A stretch of DNA of 64,000 bases, taken from the NCBI RefSeq assembly GCF_021730395.1, contig NC_069369.1, positions 63,391,501 to 63,455,500 on the forward strand, read 5' to 3'. Shown piece by piece: positions 21,101 through 30,476 of this stretch. How positions within the stretch are numbered: the first letter of the stretch is position 1; the number at the start of each line of letters is the position of its first letter. The translations under genes were made by a program, and so were the position numbers. Below the pieces are notes generated by a model. That model was not told the DNA's origin. It did not search any database and saw only the letters and a program-made list of their open reading frames with translations. Origin of the DNA: Mercenaria mercenaria (taxonomy: Eukaryota > Mollusca > Bivalvia > Venerida > Veneridae).

Positions 21101-24100
21101 GCCTACCACCCCAAATATTTTCAAAGTCCATTGAGATATTGCTTTCATATTTTGCATACTTGTTAACCATCATGACACCAGTTTGTAAAAAGGAGGCAAC
21201 TCTATCAAGCATTTTGACTGAATTATGGCCCTTTTTCGACTTAGAATATGCTTATTGTAATGTTAAAGTTTGCGTACCACCCCAAATATTTTCAAAGTCC
21301 ATTGAGATATTGCTTTCATATTTGCATACTTGTTTACCATCATGACCCCAGTCTGTAAAAAGGATGAGGCAACTCTATCAAGCATTTTGACTGAATCATG
21401 GCCCCTTTTTGACTTACAATATGCTTATTGTAATTTTAAAGTTTGCATACCACCCCAAATATTTTCAAAGTCCATTGAGATATTGCTTTCATATTTTGCA
21501 TACTTGTTTACTATCATGACCCCAATCTGTAAACAGGAGAAGACAACTCTATCAAGCATTTTGGCTGCAATATGGCCCCTTTTCGACTTAGAATATGCTT
21601 CTTGTAATGTTAAAGTTTTACTCATAGCTTATATTATACTATCAAGCACTGAGAATAGTCGAGCACGCTGTCCGCTGACAGCTCTTGTTTTGATGATTGT
21701 TGATAGGCGTATTCATTGTGTTTACAAATTTACTTGAATATGGTCAACTTAATAGATACAGTATAATGTCAATAATACACTTCCGTTTACTTTGAAGAAG
21801 CCTGGTTTGTGTCTCCAGATTATGTTGTTACAGCCTCAATAGACCAGAGCATATCTGTATGGAAGTTGACTGTAGAAAACACAGAAATACAGGTATATTC
21901 ACATCTACAACAGGTCTTGATGATTGATAGGCTGCCAGAAGAGCATATGGTTGGCTTATATTGCAAAGAATTTTTATGCCCCCAAATGTGGGCATATTAA
22001 AATCGCACTGTCCGTCCGTCTGGTAAATTCTTGTCCGGGCTGTAACTCTTCCATTCATAAAGGGATTTTGAAATAACTTGGCATAAATGTTCACCATAAT
22101 TAAACGACGTGTCATGCGCAAGACCCAGACCCCTAGCTCTAAGGTCAAGGTCACACTTAGAAATCCAAGGTGAACAGGATTTGTTTCGTGTCCGGTCCAT
22201 AACTCTGCCATTCATTAAGGGATTTTGAAATTACTTGGCATACTTGTTCCTCATAATGAGACGACGTGTCATGAGCAAGACCCAGACCCCTAGCTCCAAG
22301 GTCACACTTAGAGGTCAAAGGTTAACATAGTCTGTTTCTTGTCCGGTCCATAACTCTGCCATTGATGAAGGGATTTTGAAATTACTTGGCATAAATGTTC
22401 CCTATAATGAGATGAGGTGTCAGTCGCAAAACCCAGACCACTAGATCCAAGGTCAAGGTCACACTTAGTCAAAGGTGTTTCTTGTCTGGTCCATAACTCT
22501 GCCATTTATCAAGGGATTTGAAAATAATTCGACACAAATGTTAACCATATTGAGATGTGTCACGCTTATGACCCAGACCTCTTAGGTCAAGGTCAAGGTC
22601 AAGAAATGATGTGTGATTTTTTTGCACTTACACCTGTGGCATTCTTGGGCCTACTTCGGGGGCATTTGTCACAAATAGTGACAGCTCCTGTTTTAACTAG
22701 AAATGTGTCCATAGGACACAGATGCCCCCACTACATGACAAAGGACACAGATCAACTTTGGGAAAACAGTATGTTGCTATTTTTTTTACTCTAGGTCAAA
22801 TACTTTTGGAGCCACGCGCAACACAACATTAAAATGACCAATTTTTTACTAAGTCAGGGGCCACAACTGCTACACGACTGAATGAATCCAGACACGAAAC
22901 CCCAGGTGCACAGCTGCTCATGCTTGCCAACATTCCTGTAAACTTTGGTGACTCGAGGTCAAATACTTTCGGAGCTGCGCGCGACACAACATTAAAATGA
23001 CCAATTTTTACAAAGTCAGGGGCCATAACTCCTACACGACTGAATGAATACGGACGCGAAACCCCAGGTGCACAACTACACATGCTGACCAACATTCCTG
23101 TAAAGTATTGTGACTACGTCAAATACTTTTGGAGCTAGGCGCGACATAACACTAAAATGACCAATATTTACAAAGTCAGGGGCCTTAACTCCTACACGAC
23201 TGAATGAATCCAGACGCGAAACCCCAGGTGCACAACTATATATGCTGACCAATATTCCTGTAAAGTTTTGTGACTCTACGTCAAATACTTTTGGAGCTAG
23301 GTGCAACACAACATTCTCGGAAGGACGGATGGACAATGGCAAATCTATATGCGCCCCCCCCCCCCCCGCCCAAAGTGGGGGCATAAAAAATGGATGAAAC
23401 TTTTCCTTTGTAAAATTCGTTTAGATCTGTGTTCCTGAAAAAAAATCTGTTTTCATAACTTCAGAAAAAGTCTAGGTTATAAGCTTTGTATCAGGAATAT
23501 GCACGAGTCCGTCAGCGGAAATATTGCGCGACTTTAGGAGCGCAATATTCTTCCGCTGAAGAACGAGTGCATATTTCCCGATGCAAAGATAATAACTTTT
23601 TTATTACATACGCATCTACACGTATAGATATAGATATAGTATAAATATCATAAATCTGTTCAATAGCCTGAACAGTACTAACAATACTGAACTAAATAGA
23701 AAAAAAATAGTGCAACAACACACACTGAATTACGTCACGTACCCGATATGAAATTCAGGTGACAGTGTATGGAAAAATATTGACGTTTCCGGTACCAGTG
23801 TAACTTAATGGGGAAAAGAAACGAGTATGTAATAATATTAAGGATCTCGCTTGCTTGGACAGAGTTTTCCTAATCCTTGGGACAGCAGAAGGAAGGAGAA
23901 ATCATGTGCTTGTGGAATTCCTTACCCACACTGTCCTTAGGGTTGGGAAAGCCCATGCCTGAAACAAGCAGACATGTTAAGATCTTTTGTTTGCCTGCAC
24001 ATTTAAAATATTTATAGATAGTTCGAATGATGAAATCCTGCATGTAGTATATGATGTCAAAATTATGACATCATAATGCATGTTTGTAGCTTGCCCTCTC

Positions 24101-25212
24101 CCTAGGAGGTCTTCTATCCTTGTCTTTCTCCGCTAGGTAAGCAAGAAAATGTGTCTGTAGTCATTCATCCACTGCGTCTGATTTATCGAAGGAGGAGCCT
24201 GTAAATTCCGGCATGTGATTGGCTGTTCTTTAAATTGAGCAATGGCCAGGATGAAATGAGGTGCTCGTTTGGCAAGTTGCCAAACTCAGCTTTATAACCT
24301 CAGACAGTTTGACAACTGCCAAAGTCTTTTTCCATAGTTCTTCAGGTCTCCCTAGACTCTTCTTTCTGTAATTGGAAAGAGGAGAAGTTTTATATTACTT
24401 TTGTCAAGTAACTCTGCTTTTAAGCGTTTTCATGTTTTAGTTTCAAATTGATGTTTTATTGTATTTTTTATTTTTTGACAGCTGATGATGACTGGTTGTG
24501 TATTTACAAGTGTCTCTGATGTTGCCAACATTGATATATGGAAGGAAAGGTTTGCATATTTAGCATAATATAAAACTTAATTTGACTATATTTTCCGCAT
24601 ATCTGTGATAATTTGAAGTATTACATAATGTAAGTTACCATTTAGATGTTAACCTATACACTCCAATATATCCTTAAACCTGTAGCTTAGATTTTAAAGA
24701 AAGCAGTGTTCAGAAAGCAGACTGTGTACTATTTTCTTGCATTATTTAAAATTATTGTTTTTAATAGTAAAATGTTGCATATTGTTTTAAAATGTATCCA
24801 AAATTGTGACTGAAATATTACTTAATTTTCTGGTAACTCTGTAAAAGCTTAAATTTGGACATCGAGTTTAAAGCCAGCTTGAGCAATAGTAATAAGAGTG
24901 TAGGGACAACATTTAATAATTCACATACATTTATCTGGGGTTCATGTACAATTTTTCTGAAACATAAGGGACTTAAAGAAATCAGTGTTTTCTTTTCAAA
25001 ATATTTATTCTGTTGCAATTGTGACACATTAAAATATTTGTTACACTTAGGACACATAGGTTGTTACATTCACGATACGTTTATTTACACATTTCAGCGG
25101 TCACTACTGTCTATTTGTCAGTGGAAATGGAATGGAGGTCTTCCACCTTGAAACATATGGACAGTCTGTGGATCCTGTATTGACAGATATTCTGACCAAG
25201 ATAGTGACTTAA
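9061..25212 (+). CDS. WDR6: WDR6 C-terminal part, 12 exons, 5' end not seen
   Basis: This is the WD-repeat protein that partners the FTSJ1 methyltransferase in 2'-O-methylation of tRNA wobble base 34 (the Trm734-Trm7 pair in yeast). Exons are 9061-9169, 9484-9645, 11039-11116, 14229-14408, 14877-14940, 15760-15825, 17697-18378, 18836-19224, 19527-19670, 21798-21892, 24482-24549 and 25098-25212. All introns are GT-AG, every phase agrees, and the sum is 2152 nt, or about 716 codons ending in TAA. I recognise the family from collinear motifs shared with human WDR6 as I remember it: HGKAGVTYVCCH, SGRDGMYRMFV, CGGGHRAW, LHGREL, VTCIEDTSVC, LTGHISTVR, SGGGRAQLKVW, DPETR, LSAATDGKVAFWD, HQSGINSLY, VTASIDQSISVWKL and GNGMEVFHLE. 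The first visible exon begins with the third base of a codon, so upstream exons must exist. Introns are full of repeats, and the gene is crossed by a tandem duplication. Confidence 0.93.
9484..9645 (+). CDS. WDR6: WDR6 exon b
   Basis: Exactly 54 codons after acceptor atttcag, ending AGA/gttagt. It encodes FPKFHGKAGVTYVCCHDN and VYSSGRDGMYRMFVWNEDN, collinear with human LPSLHGKQGVTSVTCHGGYVYTTGRDG (split here as LPSLHGKQGVTSVTC and YTTGRDG). This is one of the strongest family signatures in the window. Confidence 0.92.
10170..10890 (+). repeat. 17-18 bp minisatellite in a WDR6 intron
   Basis: Roughly 40 diverged repeats of CCCAACATAAACTGTGT over 700 bp between exons b and c. Confidence 0.85.
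11039..11116 (+). CDS. WDR6: WDR6 exon c
   Basis: 26 codons after acceptor cattacag, ending ACG/gttggt. It encodes VCKSFEWLEKLEF, an acidic TEEED patch and IQIHGFYT. The end joins in phase 0 to NMFMIWSV at 14229, giving HGFYTNMFMIWSV, equivalent to LGFHANEFVVWSP in human WDR6. A family C repeat begins about 120 bases downstream. Confidence 0.85.
11240..12110 (+). repeat. Family C element 1, complete
   Basis: Head ATGCCCCCGAAGGTGGGCAT, five units of about 150 bp (GGGATTTTGAAATAACTTGG type, CAAGGTCAAGGTCACAC), tail GGCTTCGGAGGCAT complementary to the head, hairpin TGTCACCAATAGTGACA, GCTCTTGTT. Confidence 0.8.
12320..14180. mobile_element. TIR DNA element T, copy 2 (by segmental duplication)
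   Basis: Same element as 646-2529, with terminal TACTGTAGAATCTGG, carried along in the segmental duplication and not a separate insertion. Confidence 0.7.
12403..13619 (+). repeat. Family A array, segmental duplicate
   Basis: Copy of 722-1948 within the downstream duplicate, with the same tail. Confidence 0.8.
14229..14408 (+). CDS. WDR6: WDR6 exon d, downstream copy (intact motif)
   Basis: 60 codons between acceptor aatttcag and donor AAG/gtaaaa. It encodes NMFMIWSVRQNQ, then ECGGGHRAWDYCC, then TREVKV. The GGGHR-W motif agrees with human CGGGHRSWAF. A near-identical copy at 2578-2757 belongs to the upstream duplicate. A TIR element ends about 48 bases before this exon. Confidence 0.92.
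14486..14696. mobile_element. Q MITE copy 2 (segmental duplicate)
   Basis: Same element as 2835-3045, between WDR6 exons d and e in the downstream duplicate. Confidence 0.78.
14877..14940 (+). CDS. WDR6: WDR6 exon e, downstream copy
   Basis: 64 nt after acceptor atttttag, ending TCAG/gtaagg with one base left over. It encodes KCLHGRELCDSKHICSGIDS, whose LHGREL matches the LHGREI motif of WDR6. Its duplicate is at 3227-3290. Confidence 0.88.
15039..15303 (+). mobile_element. tRNA-headed SINE, segmental duplicate
   Basis: Same SINE in the downstream duplicate. It keeps GTGCGACGTTAAATCCAACA, while its right target repeat has drifted to AGACTTTTGAAAA. Confidence 0.85.
15760..15825 (+). CDS. WDR6: WDR6 exon f, single copy
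   Basis: 66 nt after acceptor aattttcag. It encodes GRPVNVMVTCIEDTSVCLSV, matching human DIVITCSEDTTVCVLAL. I place the donor at CACC/gtatcc: a C before GT is weak, but it is the choice that keeps phase with 17697 and gives VLHHENSIPQ. The duplication breakpoint (15742) is 17 bases upstream, so the upstream duplicate lacks this exon. A minus-strand SINE begins about 13 bases after the donor. Confidence 0.82.
15838..16280 (-). mobile_element. Long tRNA-headed SINE with TTA tail
   Basis: The minus strand starts TGGTGGACGGATAGCTCAGT and GGGGGTTCGATCCCCGGCAG, runs about 440 bp through AAAGCGCCTTTGAACGTG and GGGCGCTATATAAATCTGG, and ends in (TAA)n. It begins about 13 bases downstream of the exon f donor. 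Confidence 0.78.
16333..16562. mobile_element. P MITE copy 1 (double palindrome)
   Basis: A whole-length inverted repeat. Outer arms are GAGAATACCAACATGG against CTATGTTGGTTTTCTC; each half again folds as GCATGGATCCAGACCAG against CTGGTCAGGATCCATGC. The middle is GAGAAACTGTTAGCGAAC. No coding capacity. Confidence 0.85.
17250..17469. mobile_element. P MITE copy 2
   Basis: Termini GAGCCACGCCATGAGAAAAC and GGTTTTCTCATGGCGCGGCT plus C. Flanking bases are AT-rich (ATAATAT and ATATTATA). It is in the same WDR6 intron as copy 1. Confidence 0.87.
17697..18378 (+). CDS. WDR6: WDR6 exon g, largest exon
   Basis: 682 nt. I chose acceptor cacaaag at 17696 because an in-frame TGA lies just upstream and the phase fits exon f. 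It encodes LTGHISTVRCVYV, SGGGRAQLKVWGIE, a long polar low-conservation linker rich in E, K, S and C, then DPETRILNLSVV and SLYFVSADGILR. GHISTVR, SGGGRAQ and DPETR align with human HISSVRA, SAGGRAE and DPETRYMSL. Donor is AAG/gtgagt. Confidence 0.93.
18460..18644. mobile_element. Q MITE copy 4, opposite orientation
   Basis: TTAACCTTTACCCTGCTAAA to CATGATAAGGGTTAA, with CAATTTGGACAGTACCATTA. It lies in the intron after WDR6 exon g. Confidence 0.78.
18836..19224 (+). CDS. WDR6: WDR6 exon h
   Basis: 389 nt between acceptor ttggcag and donor GCAG/gtataa. It encodes RLLAFDEVSSEI, HCVLKTCHV, RIVILSAATDGKVAFWDITE, a serine-rich insert, then FALELHQSGINSLYFGKYAG. It is collinear with human KRCVLKVHSF, LLLCSAATDGSLAFWDLT and LQAHSCGINSLH. 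Confidence 0.94.
19527..19670 (+). CDS. WDR6: WDR6 exon i
   Basis: 144 nt after acceptor tattttag. It encodes DTYILVTGGDDNAVHVSLVT, a basic stretch, then SAHSAQIT, matching human HLVASGSEDGSLHVFVL and CAHAAHVTG. The donor is ACAA/gtattt, with one base left over. Confidence 0.92.
19908..19964. repeat. Hairpin AGTGCGGTAACTA
   Basis: AGTGCGGTAACTA and GTGTGCAGGTATT face AATACCCGCACGCTAGTTAC and CGCACT, forming about a 27-bp stem. Confidence 0.6.
20164..20258. repeat. 95-bp palindrome with GC core
   Basis: AGAAAGAACATTAAAACTC and TAAACAATTTATACTCGGGG mirrored around GGGGGCTACGCCCCC. Probably the core of a small foldback repeat. Confidence 0.65.
20360..20857 (+). repeat. Family B element 1
   Basis: Head AGCTCGTCTATTCGAAGAAT with GGGGAGCTATCC, two units of about 165 bp (TTTGCGTACCACCCCAAATA), tail GAATAGTCGAG, hairpin GCTGCCCACTGACAGC, TCTTGTT. 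Confidence 0.8.
21022..21689 (+). repeat. Family B element 2
   Basis: Same head (GCTCGACTATTCGAAGAAT) and tail (GAATAGTCGAGC, hairpin GCTGTCCGCTGACAGC, TCTTGTT) with three internal units instead of two. It lies about 165 bp from element 1 in the same intron. Confidence 0.82.
21798..21892 (+). CDS. WDR6: WDR6 exon j, possible NAGNAG acceptor
   Basis: It encodes WFVSPDYVVTASIDQSISVW followed by KLTVENTEIQ, matching human ILSPSIMVSASIDQRLTFW. The acceptor is gaagaag, so the exon can start at 21798 or 21801 without changing frame. The donor is CAG/gtatat. A family C repeat starts about 80 bases downstream. Confidence 0.9.
21976..22692 (+). repeat. Family C element 2
   Basis: Head ATGCCCCCAAATGTGGGCAT with CCGTCCGTC, four units, tail CTTCGGGGGCAT, hairpin TGTCACAAATAGTGACA, GCTCCTGTT. 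It abuts family D tail to tail. Confidence 0.8.
22695..23384 (-). repeat. Family D element
   Basis: Read on the minus strand: head ATGCCCCCACTTTGGGC and a long G run, three units of about 137 bp (CGCGTCTGGATTCATTCAGT, GGCCCCTGACTTTG), tail GTGGGGGCAT, hairpin TGTGTCCTATGGACACA, TTTCTAGTT. It has the same plan as families A-C with different sequence. Confidence 0.72.
23477..23595. repeat. Long near-perfect palindrome
   Basis: About 55-bp arms: AGCTTTGTATCAGGAATATG, GTCAGCGG and ATATTGCGC mirrored by GCGCAATAT, CCGCTGA and GCATATTTCCCGATGCAAAG. It may be a MITE centre: TATTACATACGCAT at 23601 and GAGTATGTAATAATATT at 23822 also pair. Confidence 0.65.
24482..24549 (+). CDS. WDR6: WDR6 exon k
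   Basis: 68 nt after a long T-rich tract and acceptor ttgacag. It encodes LMMTGCVFTSVSDVANIDIW, matching human STVFHVPDVADMDCW. Donor is AAAG/gtttgc, phase 2. Confidence 0.9.
25098..25212 (+). CDS. WDR6: WDR6 last exon with stop
   Basis: Begins with one base completing a serine codon, then GHYCLFVSGNGMEVFHLETY and further residues to TAA at 25210-25212. It matches the human C-terminus GHRCALGGQGLEVYNW, extended by about 20 residues. Confidence 0.93.
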
Positions 25213-25309
25213 GTTTGCATGACTTTAAGGCATAAGAGTTATATGGTGTATATGTTACTTCAGGGAATGATGTCACACAGTGCTACCGGATATACTTACA
25301 CAAACAACC

Positions 25310-25315
25310 AATAAA
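25310..25315 (+). terminator. Candidate WDR6 poly(A) signal
   Basis: AATAAA, 98 bases after the WDR6 stop. Another AATAAA at 25770-25775 would give a longer 3' UTR. The sequence alone cannot say which is used. Confidence 0.4.
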
Positions 25316-26420
25316 TGTTAGTGCATGATTTGAGGGATGTTGTGACACTTGAATTTTCCTTTATTCATCTGTCTGTCTAGGTAGCAAAATTTGTGATTGA
25401 ACCGCTGTCATAGAGCCATGAAACTTTGAAAGGAACAGTATTTTGCACCTTTGGTTTTATTTGGGATGTTTAGTCAGTAAGACCAGATTTGCAACCCAAG
25501 ATAATATGCATAAACTACCTTGAAGTATGTAAACTTAGAATATGGCACGGCATTTATCCTGTTGCGAAAGCTGTTTGGATAGCAGCTTAAAGTTTAATTG
25601 TCATTTACTGTGTTACATAGGCCAGGCAGTGGACAAATTTGTTTCTAGTAGATGTATTTTGAGTTTTACCAAGAGAGACGCAGTATACATTTTACAGAAG
25701 TTTTTGATTTAGTTACATTATTTATATATATTACATAGAACTAAAATATAATTAGTGCTTTTAATTTTAAATAAAATAGATTTATCTATAAGTTATTAGA
25801 TCGAGATTTGTTTTTGTTTTGTATTGCTTTGATACCTCTTGTCAAGTTTCGGACAAGACAGTTTAAGCTTTACTGGATATTGAAAAATTAATCAAGACTC
25901 GGAGGTGGCACCTGTCTAGTTATTGCCCTTGTTTCCTGTGGCACCACACACGTCCGTCTCATTTGTGAGAAATGTCTCATTTCACACTGTATAATAAAAC
26001 TCATCTAGAGCTATGTTTGACAATAGATCATGCTGTATTTCTGTGGTTCAGCTTCTAGAACTTCTTCACAGTGGGGTTTTAGTGTAACTGTTATAATTGT
26101 GTTTGATGCTAGAAAATCAAGTTTTAAAACTTAAGCTTTATTTTACGTGATTGGTTAGATCTGCGTCTCAAGTGATATTTTACATTTCATAAGCAATAAC
26201 TCTCAAAGTATAGATACCCTAAGAAACAGAACAAGTTCAGGGAGATTTATAAAGAGGTTGCTGTGTTTGAAAAAATGAGTAGCTTGTTAGATTACACAAT
26301 CAAGGTGTCACGAAGAGAACGAAATACATCATACCAAAATTATTCTATTCACAAAGTCTGATAAAATTGTTTTCATGTACATTTAGTAGTACATGTAAAC
26401 AAAAGCGTCAAAATATTTTT

Positions 26421-27509
26421 AGCTCGACTATACAAAGTATATGGAGAGCTATCCTACACAACCCAGTGTCGGCGTCTTTCCGCGTCCCCACCTTGGTTAA
26501 TTTTTTTTTTTTTTACACTTTCTCTTTTTTCTCCTTATCTCAGTAATTACTTGACGGATTGGCTTTAAACTTAAAACAGTTATTCCTCATCATTACCCAC
26601 ATCATATGGCTTAAGGGCCATAACTCTCACACCAATATTATATAAATGATCTCCCCTTTTTACTTAGAATTTCAGTTTAAAGTTTTGATGCACTTTCACT
26701 CTATCTGAGTTATTCCTAAATGGATTTGATTCAAACTGAAAGTAGTTGTTCCACATCATAATACTCAAGGCCCATAACTTTGGTACCAATATTTAATGAA
26801 TTGTCGCTCGTTTTACTTAAAATTTCAGGTTGAAGTTCCACTATATCTCAGTTGTTACTAAAAGGATTTGATTCAGACTTAAAATAGTTGTTCATCATTA
26901 TCACTCAAATCATAAGACACAAGGGCCGTAACTCTTGCACTAGTATTCCATGAATTATCCCCCTTATTCACTTAGAATTTCAGGTTAAGTTTTTGATACA
27001 GTTTCACTCCATCTCAGTTAATACTAAATGAAAATAGTTGTTCCACCTTATCACCCACATCATTTGACACAAGGTGCATAACTCTGGCACCAGTTTTTCA
27101 TGAATTATGCCCCTTTTTACTTAGAATTTAAAGTTAATTTTGATGCATTTTCATTGTATCTCAGTTACTAGTATTATGAAATTAATTTGATTCAAACTTG
27201 AAGTAGTTGTTCCACATCATCACCCACATCATATGACACAAGGTGCATAACTCTTGCACCAATATGTTGTGAAGTTTGCCCCCTTTTTGCTTAGAATTAT
27301 AATTATGTAGTATTTTGATACAGGACATACTTTACCTCTCTTTGTTACTTGATATTTTTGACACAGACTCAAGTTATTATGCAATATCTTCTTCCACCAT
27401 TGGAGTCATTAAACACTCCAGCGACAGCTCCAGCTTTCTCAGATGTGCCTCGTTTCACTATCCAACATCGAAATAATCGTGCACGCTGTCTCCTGTGACA
27501 GCTCTTGTT
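26421..27509 (+). repeat. Family B element 3 (diverged)
   Basis: Head AGCTCGACTATACAAAGTAT with GGAGAGCTATCC, about five units of roughly 170 bp around CATAACTCT and CCCCTTTTTACTTAGAATT, tail AATAATCGTGCAC, hairpin GCTGTCTCCTGTGACAGC, TCTTGTT. It lies in the WDR6 3' flank. Confidence 0.75.
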
Positions 27510-27941
27510 CATAATTTTAGATTAAGATTCTATTTTGTAATTATGACTTCTCAATACTTTCAGTTCTTAATGTATACATAATATGGTCTGTAATATTTTC
27601 AACACTGGGATGCACAATAAAGGTAGACACAAATACTTTTACCAAGAAATGTGATGTTCCCTTCACATACGAAGTATCTTATACACTGCAAATTTACATA
27701 TCCAAACAATAAGATCCCACTTGCTCTCAACTGGTGGGTGAACAAATCTGTATGAAATAAAAGTTCACTTAAGGGGAGATAGTTCAACACAGTACATGGA
27801 CCTTAAGTCAAACCTGAGGGATTCTGATAAATAAGTAAAGAACTGGACTTATTTTTTGTCAGAACACAGGAATTTTAAAAGTGCTACTCTTTGGTGTATT
27901 TCATGCAGGTGTCATTCCATGAATTTGTCTAGAAATCATTT

Positions 27942-28183
27942 GAGCTGTGCCATGAGAAAACCAACACAGTGCGTTTGCAACCACCATGGATCCAGACCAG
28001 CCTGTGCATCCACGCAGACTGGTCAGAATTCATACTGTTTGCTAACGGTTTCTCTAATTGGCAATTGTAATAGGCTTTGAAAGCGAACAGCATGGATCCT
28101 GACCAGACTGCACGGATTCACATGCTTGTCTGGATCAATGCTGATAGCAATCGCAATATGTTGGTTTTCTCATGGTGCGGCTC
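27942..28183. mobile_element. P MITE copy 3
   Basis: GAGCTGTGCCATGAGAAAAC to GGTTTTCTCATGGTGCGGCT; centre inverted relative to copies 1 and 2 (GGTTTCTCTAATTGGCAATT). Confidence 0.86.
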
Positions 28184-28227
28184 ATTTACATTTTCTCAGC
28201 CTTTGATATAAATCATTGTTCAATAGA

Positions 28228-28898
28228 AACTGGAGCTTTCACTAAAGGTGATGAATCTACCCACCTCACCCCAACATGCACTGACACAGTGCATTGCAAT
28301 TTTAGGCATACAAGATTGCATAATAATTATTATGTGGTCTGTATGTATATAGACTCTATGTATATGGTATAGTAACAAAAACAATGTCCCATAACTCTGC
28401 AGAATATCCTTCTTAAAAAACGTAACATGCACCATGCAAAACTAGAGTTGGTACTGATCACTTGTGTAAAGTTCCATTAAATTGTATGCAAGGCTTCAGG
28501 AGATTAGGCACGCACAAGATTGCATATGCAGATTCTATGTATATAGTAAATTAACAAGAAACCAGAATTTTTTTCTAAAAGAACCTAACATGTACCATGC
28601 AAAACTAGGGTTACTACTGATCAGTTGTGGGAAGTTTCATTTAACTGTGTGCATGGGTTCAGGAGATTAGGCATGCATAAGATTGCATATGCAGATTCTA
28701 TGTATTTAGTTCAGTAACAAAAAACAAAGTCGCGTAACTCTGCAAATATTTTTTCTGAACATGCACAACTACTGTTGTAACTGTTCACTTTGTTGGAAGT
28801 TTCAGTCAGTTGTTAAAGAGTTGGTGCGCACAAAATTGTGTCTACAGTCAGACAACCAGAAACCAGTATACCAACTCCCCCTTACAACTTGGTTGTTC
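28228..28898 (-). repeat. Family E element, shorter degenerate copy
   Basis: Same start (hairpin TTCACTAAAGGTGA, then CTACCCACC), three or four diverged units with CATGCACCATGCAAAACTAG, and the same CAGTATACC end followed by CTTACAACTTGGTTG. Confidence 0.7.
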
Positions 28899-30476
28899 TG
28901 TGGGTACAGTGAGATATTTGGCCAAACATCAGAAGCTTAAGGGATGTTCCTACTGGTATGCACATGCTGTTAGTCTCCTACTGGTGATTCACCTGTGGTA
29001 CTTACAGTTTACCCCCTCTGTCGGTTTGCACATGGATCCTGCAGTAACTTTAAAAGTACAAGATATTTTTTTCTACTGCATGGCCAGATGTAGATATGAA
29101 GACTATGAATGTCCTTATATTTTGTTGCTAAGACAAAGCTAGCTGTCACTATGGAAACAAATAGTAAAGAAACTTGGAAGATGGAATCCTGGGATATTAC
29201 TAAAAGAATTCATTTTTTATGCAACTCTGAACATGAATTCATAGGTTACAGCATGGGAAATATGTGCAGCTTTTTCTTCAGTTGATATTGCAACAAAAAT
29301 AGTTGCTATGGCAACAGACCATATTAAAATATATATAGTGGCTCATGAAATTCTGCCAGGGATCATGAGGAATTTATATGCTTACTACATTCTTCGAAAA
29401 GATAACATTTATTCATTGTGAACAATACAAGATAGTCTCAATTGGGTTTTCGAAACTGATATTTGAGTTACAATCACAGTTGATGTTGTTCAGGTGTCAA
29501 AGTAAAATTGTAATAGCTTTTCTTATGTTGCATACAATCATTGGTTTTACTTGAACAAAACACGTGAGAAGATACAATAAATGAACAAATTGTAAATAGA
29601 ACTTTTTATTTTGAATTTCTTTTCTTGTATCAAAACATTAAAGTATATTCGAGACATGTATTTCCCTGATACTTGTTGAACAAAACGTGGTGAAAAAGGA
29701 GTATAAAACAAAACTGAAGAATGTAAAAATGTTTTTGTGCACACTGATGCCAGTGGTACTTTATGCAATGTAACAGATTCCAGTTTTAAGGATGTTTTGC
29801 TAAAACATGTCTGCCAAAATGAATACTTTCATATTAATGGGGATAATTACATAGAAGATAAAAAGATACACGTTTCTTATAGGGATAAAGCTCTTATGTA
29901 ATGGGTATTTTTGTTCAATTTAAAAACCTCAGTCAGAATACACTAAAAATGTAAAATGTCAAAAACTGCTGCATATCTGTGATTACCACCTTTAAGCAAC
30001 AATATTTTAATCATGTCTGCAAGATAAAATATACTTAAGAACATAATGTTCAACAAATTACATAAAAAAATGTTGATACTGCATAGACATACATGCCATA
30101 TTTTCAGATGGTCAATAAGGGTGATTTGCCTCAACAGGGCTTTTTAAGGGAATTTGGGTAAGAATAAGGGAGCATTAGACAATTATGCTTACAAGACAAA
30201 AAGGAAGAAAAAAAAATGTTTTGTCAGAATACGAATTACACACATTCAAACAGAAAAGCAGAGAATAATATAAAAGTAACTTGAGCACAATTTAGAAAGA
30301 AAATACAATTTAGAAAGAAAGCGTAGATAGTGTAGATAGTAATGAATTCATTATTTTAAATGCAGATGGAAATGGTCAATTTTACAGAACTTACAACGCC
30401 TGCATTCTCATAAATGACGGTAATAATGTAAGTTCACATATTAATTGAAATTCACGTAATTTCATTTCCTAGTTTT

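Larger units (their letters stand above)
25316..30476. other. WDR6 3' flank to IRE1-like 3' flank
   Basis: Between the listed B, P and E repeats (26421-27509, 27942-28183, 28228-28898) I see no exon-like or conserved reading frame. 28900-30470 is AT-rich and unremarkable, with possible minus-strand poly(A) signals such as TTTATT near 29608. Confidence 0.5.

Noticed and set aside
20342-21737. Several 60-135 codon frames repeating VPPQIFSKSIEILLSYFAYL
   Set aside because: They are translations of the 165-bp internal units of family B elements; units do not keep one frame across copies.
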